DNA from: an uncultured Flavobacteriaceae bacterium
GTDB taxonomy: Bacteria; Bacteroidota; Bacteroidia; Flavobacteriales; Flavobacteriaceae
DNA length: 37,819 nucleotides
Direction: 5' to 3'
Assembly (NCBI GenBank): GCA_947500445.1
Contig: CANMSB010000040.1
Span: forward strand, 1-37,819
The notes under the pieces were generated by a model. That model had not been told where the DNA came from. It saw only the letters and a list, made by a program, of their open reading frames with translations, and did not search any database. This document shows, one piece after another, positions 24,695-31,653 of the stretch (position 1 is the first letter of the stretch; the number at the start of each line of letters is the position of its first letter). The position numbers and the translations under genes were made by a program.

Positions 24695-24732
24695 AATAAA
24701 GCTGTTCTCGGGGGAGAACGGCTTTATTTTTT
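24695..24732 (+). terminator. Strong rho-independent terminator
   Basis: AATAAAGC-T-GTTCTC pairs with GAGAAC-G-GCTTTATT around GGGG (24695-24728) and is followed by further T. No intact + strand gene precedes it, only the broken frame ending at 24689. Confidence 0.9.
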
Positions 24733-25097
24733 TCGGTACCCATCAAAAACTTAATTGCTATAGGGCCTTGCCAGTATCGGTGACAATATGTTCAAGACAA
24801 GTTATTTTGGGACACCTACTACCTATTTGAAATGATATTTATCGAAAAAAACATCGATAAACGGTTCATCTACAACTTCTTAACATAAGCATAACACTTT
24901 TTTTCTCTTAAAAATTAGCTGGTATTGTTACCGGGATGTGAACAAATCGATGTGAAAATTGAAGAGTCGATGTGCTTTTGAACCAAAAAGTACGAAATCC
25001 GAACATTGGGCCGATTTTGGTCGATTCGCGTGTAGGATAGGTTTACAATAATAACCGACAACTGCGTTATACAGATGCATACAATTAACCTACAGTT
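24733..25097 (+). promoter_or_regulatory. Long upstream region with phased repeats
   Basis: The gap of 365 bases before the secreted repeat protein holds an 8-bp inverted repeat TTTATCGA/TCGATAAA (24838-24845 and 24854-24861). It also holds two direct copies of TCGATGTG exactly 20 bp apart (24947 and 24967), that is, on the same face of the helix. These look like binding sites for one or two regulators. No coding frame is evident and no clear promoter pair was found. Confidence 0.4.
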
Positions 25098-25406
25098 ATG
25101 AAAAATTACAATTTGAAATTAACCATTATTATTGGGCTGCTCGCAGCGAATACCGCATTGGCGATAGACCCGGTAAAAGAGGCATCGGATTTTGATGTAA
25201 ACAGCATTCGTGAAATCGAAAACGAAATTGAAATCGATCTCGGGTTCGATACGGCCGATTATCTTCCGGAGAATTTTGATCCTTATGCCTACCCGACCAA
25301 TGTGGAGGGAATCAACTTTATTGACCCAAAAGATGACTTTGAGGTCGATTTTGATACTAAAAAATACTTGCCGGAAGGCTTTGACCCCTATAAGCGTAAC
25401 CGCTAG
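25098..25406 (+). CDS. Small secreted acidic repeat protein
   Basis: 102 residues. The signal peptide is clear (MKNYNLKLTIIIGLLAANTA, cleavage after ALA). The mature protein is strongly acidic and contains two copies of the unit FDTxxYLPExFDPY, GFDTADYLPENFDPYA (about 49-64) and DFDTKKYLPEGFDPYK (about 84-99). These are joined by a spacer with a similar shorter D-F-D-V motif near residue 33. No catalytic residues are apparent. I recognise the repeat style from flavobacterial hypothetical proteins but know no function; acidic DxD-rich units could bind cations. It is followed by its own terminator, and the long regulated-looking upstream region suggests conditional expression. Confidence 0.85.
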   Translation: MKNYNLKLTIIIGLLAANTALAIDPVKEASDFDVNSIREIENEIEIDLGFDTADYLPENFDPYAYPTNVEGINFIDPKDDFEVDFDTKKYLPEGFDPYKRNR

Positions 25407-25441
25407 CGGATACTTTTTTTTGGATAGATTGGTATGATAGG

Positions 25442-25467
25442 GCCTCCTGAATCAAGGGGGCTTTTTT
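25442..25467 (+). terminator. Terminator of the secreted repeat protein gene
   Basis: GCCTCCT pairs with AAGGGGGC (7 bp, one G-T pair) around GAATCA, followed by six T. It starts 36 bases after the stop codon. Confidence 0.8.
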
Positions 25468-25489
25468 ATTGCTTCGCGCCATAGCTGTT

Positions 25490-25515
25490 ATACCATTTCA
25501 AAGTTAAAATGGTAT
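25490..25515. repeat. Collapsed palindromic element (ATACCATTT hairpin)
   Basis: ATACCATTT and AAATGGTAT pair around an 8-nt loop. The right part, ATTTCAAAGTTAAAATGGTA plus T, matches the right arm of the long element at 16291-16311 except for one base. This looks like an internally deleted member or a solo end of the same family. Confidence 0.5.
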
Positions 25516-25573
25516 TACTATACGCGGAAAAGAACAATTTTTAGGGGGCAAACCAATGTCGGGAATGGTAGTA

Positions 25574-27004
25574 CTAGAACAGTAGTGGGGTCCCGAACTG
25601 AAAAAGCAATACCAACAGCAGCACCGCAACAAGGTTCAAAACAATGCCGACCTTTGCCATATCATATACCTTTACATAACCACTCGCAAAAACAATGGCA
25701 TTGGGAGGTGTGGCCATTGGCAACATAAAGGCGCAACTACTGGCCATGGTTACGGGAATCAACATATGAAGTAGGGGAACATCGAGCCCAATGGCGATGC
25801 CGGCGATTACAGGGGCCAAAACGGCCACTAAGGCTACGTTGCTCATAAGTTCCGTCATAAAAAGCATCAAAAATATCAGCAGCACAGCGGTGAACAGCAC
25901 GCTGATGTCACTACTGGCAATGGCATTGGCCACGACGTCGACAATACCGCTTACCGACATGCCCTTGGCCAATGCCAAGCCTCCCCCGAACAATATTAGA
26001 ATGCCCCAGGCAAGTTTTGAGGTATCTTTCCATTGAATGATAAAATCGCCTTTTTTTAAATTGTAGGGTATGGTGAAGAGCGCCAAGGCCGCAAAAATAC
26101 TGATCATGGTGTCGTTCAATTTTAACCCGATAAAAAGCTGGTTCAGTACGGTTCGGAACACCCATAGAAAAACGGTCACGCCAAAAATGCCCAATACCAT
26201 TTTTTCCTTACCGCTAATGTTGCCAAGGGCGTCGAGTTCGTTTTGAATGACTTCCTTGGAAGCGCCAAAGGTCTTTTTGCTGTTGGGGAACATCCATTTC
26301 ACTAGAACAACATAACTGATGGCGATCATGACCACGGAAAATGGAAGGCCTACCGCCATCCATTTCAAAAAGGAAATTTGAATGTCATATTCATTTTCCA
26401 ACAGTCCGATCATTACCGAATTGGGCGGTGTACCGATTACGGTCGCAATGCCGCCGGCATTTGCCGAAAAAGCGATACCGAGCATAACGCTCAAGGCAAA
26501 ATTGTTGTCGTCCTTGGTAAAACCATCCGCATCATCGATTAACAAGCGAATGACCGATGTGGCGATAGGGAGCATGACCACCGTGCTGGCGGTGTTGCTG
26601 ATCCACATGCTCAAAGTGGCGGTAGCGATCATAAACCCGAGCACCACCCTATCGGGGCTTGTGCCGGTGATCTTGATGATACCCAGCGCGATACGCTTGT
26701 GCAGATTTACCTTTTCCAAGGCCAAGGCCAATACAAAACCGCCAAAAAAAAGAAACACAATAGGGCTGCCGTAATTGGCGCCTACTTCCGCAATGGGCAT
26801 TACTTTTAACAGAGGAAAGAGCAATAGGGGCAGTAGCGCCGTAACCGATATGGAAACGGCTTCGGTAATCCACCAAACAATCATCCATAACGCTATCGCA
26901 ATAACCACATCGCCGGTAGTGGAAATCAATTCGACCGGGAGCAAGTAGACGATTAAAAACGCTAAAGGTCCCGTAAAAAGGCCAATTTTACTGCTTAATT
27001 GCAT
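25574..27004 (-). CDS. SLC13/DASS-family sodium/anion symporter
   Basis: 476 residues with about 11-12 transmembrane helices and two re-entrant hairpins. The family signature SNT is present in MWISNTASTVVMLPIA (136-138). The pseudo-symmetric second site reads SNV in ELMSNVALVAVLAP (about 385-400). The motif PIVFLFFGGFVLALALEK near residues 81-98 and a C-terminal HMLIPVTMASSCAFMLPMAT segment are typical. Members import dicarboxylates, sulfate or similar anions with sodium. Substrate prediction is not possible here, although the similarity to VcINDY-type segments favours dicarboxylates. It is a monocistron, convergent with the small repeat protein, and about 110 bases separate it from lysS, which is on the same strand. 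Confidence 0.93.
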   Translation of the reverse strand: MQLSSKIGLFTGPLAFLIVYLLPVELISTTGDVVIAIALWMIVWWITEAVSISVTALLPLLLFPLLKVMPIAEVGANYGSPIVFLFFGGFVLALALEKVNLHKRIALGIIKITGTSPDRVVLGFMIATATLSMWISNTASTVVMLPIATSVIRLLIDDADGFTKDDNNFALSVMLGIAFSANAGGIATVIGTPPNSVMIGLLENEYDIQISFLKWMAVGLPFSVVMIAISYVVLVKWMFPNSKKTFGASKEVIQNELDALGNISGKEKMVLGIFGVTVFLWVFRTVLNQLFIGLKLNDTMISIFAALALFTIPYNLKKGDFIIQWKDTSKLAWGILILFGGGLALAKGMSVSGIVDVVANAIASSDISVLFTAVLLIFLMLFMTELMSNVALVAVLAPVIAGIAIGLDVPLLHMLIPVTMASSCAFMLPMATPPNAIVFASGYVKVYDMAKVGIVLNLVAVLLLVLLFQFGTPLLF

Positions 27005-27118
27005 TGTTTTTGTTATCGTTCGGCAACCGACAGCAGTTTTGAGGACAAAAAAGGATAGCGCAGCACGTACCCCTTGATCCGTTTTCCGGTGGGTTTCTGC
27101 CTTATCCGCTGTCCACTG

Positions 27119-28810
27119 CTAACTATTCAATACTACGGATTTTTGGTCTCCCGCTACTACCACTTTTATAAGTTCGGCCTTGGAGAGGCTTTTCATAGAT
27201 CTGTCCCATTTTTTTCCGCTCAAACCCGCTTGCGATTTCAGCTGCGCCAAATCCATATTACCGTTCGGTTTTAAAAGGTCTAAAATGATTTTTTCTTCCC
27301 CGGTCAATTCCACCTGCTTTTTTTCGGGCCGCATCTGTGGAAAAAACAACACTTCCTGAATAGAGGAGTTATTGGTCAACAACATCACCAAGCGATCGAT
27401 GCCTATGCCGATACCGGAAGTGGGCGGCATTCCATATTCCAAGGCCCGTAAAAAATCTTGGTCGATGAACATGGCCTCGTCGTCCCCTTTTTCCGAAAGG
27501 CGTAACTGTTCTTCGAACCGTTCCCGTTGATCGATCGGGTCGTTCAGCTCGGAATAGCAGTTGGCGAGTTCCTTTCCGTTCACCATAAGCTCAAACCGTT
27601 CCGTAAGGTCGGGATTGTCGCGATGCTGTTTGGTCAAGGGGCTCATTTCCTTTGGGTAGTCGGTAATAAAAGTCGGTTGGATATAGTGGTGTTCGCACTT
27701 TTCCCCAAAAATTTCATCGATTAGTTTTCCCACGCCCATCGTTTCATCCACATCGAGTCCGAGGGTTTTTGCAGTGGTGCGCAATTGGTTTTCGTCCATA
27801 CCCGCCACGTCTACTCCGGTATGTGTTTTTATAGCTTCTAAAATTGGGACCCGCGCATAGGGTGCCTTGAATTCGATTTCGTTTTCCCCCACCGTAACTT
27901 TGGACGTGCCGTTCGCATCAATGGCCACTTGTTCCAATAATTGCTCCGTGGTGTCCATCATCCAATGGTAGTCCTTATAGGCCACATAGAGCTCCATTAC
28001 GGTAAACTCCGGGTTATGGGTGCGGTCCATCCCTTCGTTTCTAAAATCCTTTGAAAATTCGTAAACCCCATCGAATCCACCTACGATAAGCCTTTTCAAA
28101 TAGAGTTCGTTGGCGATCCGTAGATACAAGGGAATATTAAGGGCGTTATGGTGGGTAAGAAACGGTCGTGCCGCCGCTCCCCCCGGAATCGGCTGTAAAA
28201 TGGGTGTTTCTACCTCCAGGTATCCACGATCGTTATAAAATTGTCGGATACTATTGGTGATTTTGGTCCGTTTTACAAAGGTTTCCTTTACCGAAGGGTT
28301 TACTACCAGATCCACATACCGTTGCCGGTACCGTGTTTCCGGATCGTTAAATTCGTCGTACACATTGCCCTCCGCGTCTTTTTTAGGTAAGGGTAGCGGC
28401 CGTAGCGCTTTGCTAAGCATGCTAAAATGCTTTACCATTATGGTACGTTCCCCTACCTTGGTGGTGAACAAAGTCCCCTCTATTCCTATAATATCCCCAA
28501 TATCGAGTAGTTTTTTATACACCTCGTTATAGAGGGTCTTGTCGTCATCGGGGCAAATTTCGTCACGATTAAAATAGACCTGTATACGTCCGGTACTATC
28601 CTGCAATTCGGCAAAGGAGGCCTTTCCCTGAATCCGTCTGGACATCAAACGACCGGCCAAAACCACAGGTTTTCCTTCCGTATAGGCCTTATCGATTTCA
28701 GCAGCGGTGGTATCCACTGGATAAAGGGCGGCCGGGTAAGGGTCAATACCAAGTTCCCGAAGTCTGGTTAACTTTTCTCTCCTAACGATTTCTTGTTCCG
28801 ATAGTTGCAT
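27119..28810 (-). CDS. lysS: Lysyl-tRNA synthetase, class II
   Basis: 563 residues. The N-terminal OB-fold anticodon-binding domain (about 55-150, [20 protein letters not shown], then [12 protein letters not shown]) precedes the class II catalytic core. Motif 2 is [19 protein letters not shown] (about 260-280) and motif 3 is [20 protein letters not shown] (about 455-475). The last 75 residues form a helical extension ([20 protein letters not shown]... to VVLNS) that is absent from E. coli LysS but usual in Bacteroidota, and may be a winged-helix tail. The start ([14 protein letters not shown]) is the family's usual one. A TATCTTTG -7 box lies 21-28 bases upstream. Confidence 0.98.
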   Translation of the reverse strand: MQLSEQEIVRREKLTRLRELGIDPYPAALYPVDTTAAEIDKAYTEGKPVVLAGRLMSRRIQGKASFAELQDSTGRIQVYFNRDEICPDDDKTLYNEVYKKLLDIGDIIGIEGTLFTTKVGERTIMVKHFSMLSKALRPLPLPKKDAEGNVYDEFNDPETRYRQRYVDLVVNPSVKETFVKRTKITNSIRQFYNDRGYLEVETPILQPIPGGAAARPFLTHHNALNIPLYLRIANELYLKRLIVGGFDGVYEFSKDFRNEGMDRTHNPEFTVMELYVAYKDYHWMMDTTEQLLEQVAIDANGTSKVTVGENEIEFKAPYARVPILEAIKTHTGVDVAGMDENQLRTTAKTLGLDVDETMGVGKLIDEIFGEKCEHHYIQPTFITDYPKEMSPLTKQHRDNPDLTERFELMVNGKELANCYSELNDPIDQRERFEEQLRLSEKGDDEAMFIDQDFLRALEYGMPPTSGIGIGIDRLVMLLTNNSSIQEVLFFPQMRPEKKQVELTGEEKIILDLLKPNGNMDLAQLKSQAGLSGKKWDRSMKSLSKAELIKVVVAGDQKSVVLNS

Positions 28811-28830
28811 ACAGTCGTATATTAAGCCTG

Positions 28831-28838
28831 CAAAGATA
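28831..28838 (-). promoter_or_regulatory. -7 element of the lysS promoter
   Basis: On the minus strand the sequence reads TATCTTTG, the TAnnTTTG box of flavobacterial sigma-A promoters, followed by GCA. The -33 element is poor. The distance to the lysS start is 20 bases, so the leader is short. Confidence 0.55.
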
Positions 28839-28977
28839 CTATTTCATGCATTTATTGTGGTACTCCACTTGAATGAAAATTGGGGCATAGGGCATGGAAG
28901 CATAATTTTTATGGCGTTGTAACAAAACGTATAGGTTTGCGACCAATAGGTACATCAATCATCAAAAATCGAAATCA

Positions 28978-29133
28978 ATGAGTTTTTTACGCGTATTATT
29001 GGCCATCATCTTTCCCCCGCTTTCCGTTATTGGCAAGGGCTGCGGTTCCTTTTTAATTGTATTGCTGCTCACCCTCTGCGGTTGGGTTCCCGGTGTAATC
29101 GCCGCTTTGGTCATTTTGAACAATCCCAACTGA
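28978..29133 (+). CDS. Pmp3/UPF0057 family membrane peptide
   Basis: A 51-residue protein, MSFLRVLLAIIFPPLSVIGK onwards, with two transmembrane helices. The family signature is complete: IFPPLSV in the first helix, a short GKGCGSFLI turn, and the second helix LLTLCGWVPGVIAALVIL. Pmp3/YqaE proteins are stress-linked membrane peptides; in yeast Pmp3 affects membrane potential and salt tolerance. It is short enough to be overlooked by size filters. Confidence 0.92.
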   Translation: MSFLRVLLAIIFPPLSVIGKGCGSFLIVLLLTLCGWVPGVIAALVILNNPN

Positions 29134-29147
29134 TCGTTGTACCTTTG
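29115..29147 (+). promoter_or_regulatory. Promoter of the lipoprotein-lipB operon
   Basis: TTTG (29115-29118), a 21-bp spacer and TACCTTTG (29140-29147) resemble the flavobacterial consensus. It overlaps the end of the Pmp3 gene and lies 22 bases before the lipoprotein start. Confidence 0.5.
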
Positions 29148-29169
29148 CCGTTAAAACGCAAAGTATACC

Positions 29170-29961
29170 ATGAGAAAAATATGTTTTGGCCTATTGGGGC
29201 TTCTTTTTTTTACCGCCTGCCAGATACGGGAAGAAATAACTTTTAACGACGACGGTAGTGGAAGTTATGCCGTTGGTTTCGACCTTTCGGAAATGATGGG
29301 TATGGCGCCAGCTACGGAAAATGATACGGTCGTACCACAGACGATAGATACCGTTGTGGTTTTTGCCGATTTTTTAGAGGAGAAAAAAGATAGCATCGCC
29401 ACCCTGTCCAAGAAAGAGCAACAGCGGCTGGAGAACTTACGGCCACTGCGGTTTAGCATGAAAATGGACGATAGCGAAAAAAAGATGGACATGCACCTAT
29501 CCTACGCCTTTGAAACCCTGGATGATATTGACAAATTTGCCGAGGCCATTGCGACCGCCGATATTAAGGAGCTGAACCAGACTATGGATCCCTTGGCAGG
29601 TATGATGGGGGGGAAAGGCGCAAAAAAAGATTCGACCGAAAAAGGTGGTTTGGAGGATATTTTTAAAATGGCCGAGTCCTTTGATACCCGTTTTAGCAAA
29701 AAAGGATTTTCCCGAAAAATCACGCAGGATGCTATAGCCGAAATGGCAAAGAAGAAAGATACCAGCTTAAAGGCCGACGATCCTTTTGTAGATATGATGC
29801 GCTTTAAGCAGGTATATCATTTTCCCTACAAGGTGAAAAGCGTGAGCAACCCAAATGCTAGGATCCTTTCCGATTTTAAGGGAGTGGAACTGGAGGCGAA
29901 CATGTATCAAATGAACAATGACCCCGATTACTTCGATATTGAGGTCGCCTTTGAGAAATGA
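29170..29961 (+). CDS. Lipoprotein of unknown function, coupled to lipB
   Basis: 263 residues, with a lipobox TAC at Cys17 (LLGLLFFTAC). The N-terminal part begins QIREEITFNDDGSGSYAVGF, a pattern seen in Bacteroidota lipoproteins that carry one beta-sheet domain. The centre (150-175) is Met, Gly and Lys-rich (DPLAGMMGGKGAKKDSTEKG). The C-terminus (KQVYHFPYKVKSVSNPNARI, then LSDFKGVELEANMYQM) is a plausible second beta-sheet. No enzyme motif is present. The stop overlaps the lipB start by 4 bases (ATGA), so the two genes are translated together. No mechanistic link to lipoate synthesis is apparent. Confidence 0.85.
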   Translation: MRKICFGLLGLLFFTACQIREEITFNDDGSGSYAVGFDLSEMMGMAPATENDTVVPQTIDTVVVFADFLEEKKDSIATLSKKEQQRLENLRPLRFSMKMDDSEKKMDMHLSYAFETLDDIDKFAEAIATADIKELNQTMDPLAGMMGGKGAKKDSTEKGGLEDIFKMAESFDTRFSKKGFSRKITQDAIAEMAKKKDTSLKADDPFVDMMRFKQVYHFPYKVKSVSNPNARILSDFKGVELEANMYQMNNDPDYFDIEVAFEK

Positions 29962-30659
29962 ACAGGGAAATTATAGTAAAGGACCTGGGCCGAAAGGACT
30001 ATAAGGACACCTGGGACTATCAAGAAACACTTTTTAAGGAAATTCTTGATGTCAAGATAAAGAACAGAAGGGAAAATGCCGGAGCGGCCACTCCCAACTA
30101 CTTACTGTTTGTAGAGCACCCTCATGTATATACCCTAGGAAAGAGCGGGGATATTTCCAACCTTTTGGTCAACGAAAAGGAGTTGGCAAAAAAAAGTGCG
30201 CAATTTTATAAGATCAATAGGGGAGGGGATATCACCTATCATGGCCCGGGACAAGTGGTGGGATACCCGATATTGGATCTGGAAAACTTCTTTACCGATA
30301 TTCACAAGTATTTACGGTTGCTCGAGGAAATGGTGATCCGTACCCTAGCTGATTACGATATTAAAGGGGACCGTTCGAAAGGCGAAACAGGGGTGTGGTT
30401 GGACGTTGGGACGCCAAGGGCACGAAAGATCTGCGCCATGGGCGTTCGGGCCAGCCGATGGGTGACCATGCATGGCTTTGCCCTAAATGCAAATACCGAT
30501 TTAAGCTATTTTGATCTGATGATCCCCTGCGGGATAAAGGATAAGGCGGTGACCTCCATGCAGGCCGAGCTTGGTGGCCGTGCAGTGGATGAAATGGTGT
30601 TAAAACAAAAATTGATCGAACATTTTACAAGCTTGTTCGAAGTGGAAGGTATCCATTGA
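29958..30659 (+). CDS. lipB: Octanoyltransferase (lipoate biosynthesis)
   Basis: 233 residues, normal length. LipB transfers octanoyl from acyl carrier protein to lipoyl domains, the first step of de novo lipoylation. Visible motifs are HPHVYTLGKSG (54-64), RGGDITYHGPGQVVGYPI (88-105), the catalytic Lys157 in ARKICAMGVRASRWVTMHG and the nucleophile Cys191 in LMIPCGI. The start overlaps the preceding lipoprotein gene. A strong terminator directly follows the stop. The partner lipA is not in the window. Confidence 0.98.
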   Translation: MNREIIVKDLGRKDYKDTWDYQETLFKEILDVKIKNRRENAGAATPNYLLFVEHPHVYTLGKSGDISNLLVNEKELAKKSAQFYKINRGGDITYHGPGQVVGYPILDLENFFTDIHKYLRLLEEMVIRTLADYDIKGDRSKGETGVWLDVGTPRARKICAMGVRASRWVTMHGFALNANTDLSYFDLMIPCGIKDKAVTSMQAELGGRAVDEMVLKQKLIEHFTSLFEVEGIH

Positions 30660-30686
30660 AAAAACCGGGTGTTCGCCCGGTTTTTT
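30659..30686 (+). terminator. Terminator of lipB
   Basis: AACCGGG and CCCGGTT pair around TGTTCG, with six T following, immediately after the stop codon. Confidence 0.95.
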
Positions 30687-30782
30687 GCTTGGTTTTTCAG
30701 TTTTGGTAAAAACTGAAGCCGCTTTCAGCGGTGAGTGGTAATCAAGGTTGGCTAGTGGTATAACGGAATATGGTCGATTGTT

Positions 30783-31481
30783 TTATTGGGTAAACTCCGA
30801 AAGTTGGGTGCTGCTCATCAGGTTGCCGTTCTTTTTATAAAGCTCTTGTTTGACCATACCGACCCCCTCGGCAAGCCATAGTTTGGAACGCATTTCTTGT
30901 TTCGCCCCCATGGTCTGGGAGGTATTGGTCTCCGAAATCACATAGCAATCGAAAGTTCCCGCGGCGGTAGTGACCGATTCTTTCTTCTCCACTTTACGAT
31001 CGGTCATGTCCACTTTAATTTTCATGTTCATCCCCGACATACTAAGGTCTATCGCCACATTGGCATCTTCCAAAGTTTGCCCTACGGTAAGCTCGTTCGG
31101 TATTTCAATATCGGTACCATCCAACTCCATTTCCATCCCCATGTCCTCATACTGTTTCATCATGGCATTGGGAAACAGTGACTTGTAATCGATCTGTATG
31201 GTGCCATCGCTACAGCTGATCTTATAATCGGAGGCGTATACCTCTTTTCCCTTTTTATCGGAAAACGTTAAGGCCATGGTCGCTTTTGTGGCGCCGTTGT
31301 CGTTGATTGCGGACGCAATGGTGTACCGGGTGGTACCTTCAAGCTTATTTTTTTTATCGAAGTTGGTATAGGTATAGGTTGCCCCTTCGTTCAAAGGGTA
31401 AAATCTGCTGCAATTGTTTTGTGCCTTTAGGCAGAAAGAACCCGAATATAGTACGACCAGTATGAACAGTAGATTTCTCAT
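30783..31481 (-). CDS. Secreted TapB/DUF3108-like protein
   Basis: 232 residues with a signal peptide (MRNLLFILVVLYSGSFCLKA, cleavage after KAQ). The mature part is a beta-rich domain of the type seen in TapB/DUF3108 proteins: the opening FYPLNEGATYTYTNFDKKNK, ATYTIAS-like strands, IPNELTVGQTLEDA, then the block SVTTAAGTFDCYVISETNTS and the end LWLAEGVGMVKQELYKKNGN. A Met-rich segment (AMMKQYEDMGMEMELDG, about 120-137) is unusual. The family probably forms a lipocalin-like barrel of unknown ligand. It is monocistronic. Confidence 0.75.
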   Translation of the reverse strand: MRNLLFILVVLYSGSFCLKAQNNCSRFYPLNEGATYTYTNFDKKNKLEGTTRYTIASAINDNGATKATMALTFSDKKGKEVYASDYKISCSDGTIQIDYKSLFPNAMMKQYEDMGMEMELDGTDIEIPNELTVGQTLEDANVAIDLSMSGMNMKIKVDMTDRKVEKKESVTTAAGTFDCYVISETNTSQTMGAKQEMRSKLWLAEGVGMVKQELYKKNGNLMSSTQLSEFTQ

Positions 31482-31653
31482 GTTTTGTATCAGTTATAGG
31501 GAAGATTCCGATGGCAATTGGTATTATACCGCTGAAACCCCAGGTTACGGGAGGAAAAGTAGCAAGCTTTCCTTAGGATGACGGACGAAACTATATCGTT
31601 GGTAGGTAACTTTGTATAAGTGGTCGCGGAGGCTGTATAGGTTGCAATCGCGA

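Noticed and set aside
31482-31653. GGTATTATACC inverted repeat at about 31520 as a further palindromic element
   Set aside because: Only an 11-base symmetric motif without the element core; too short to assign.
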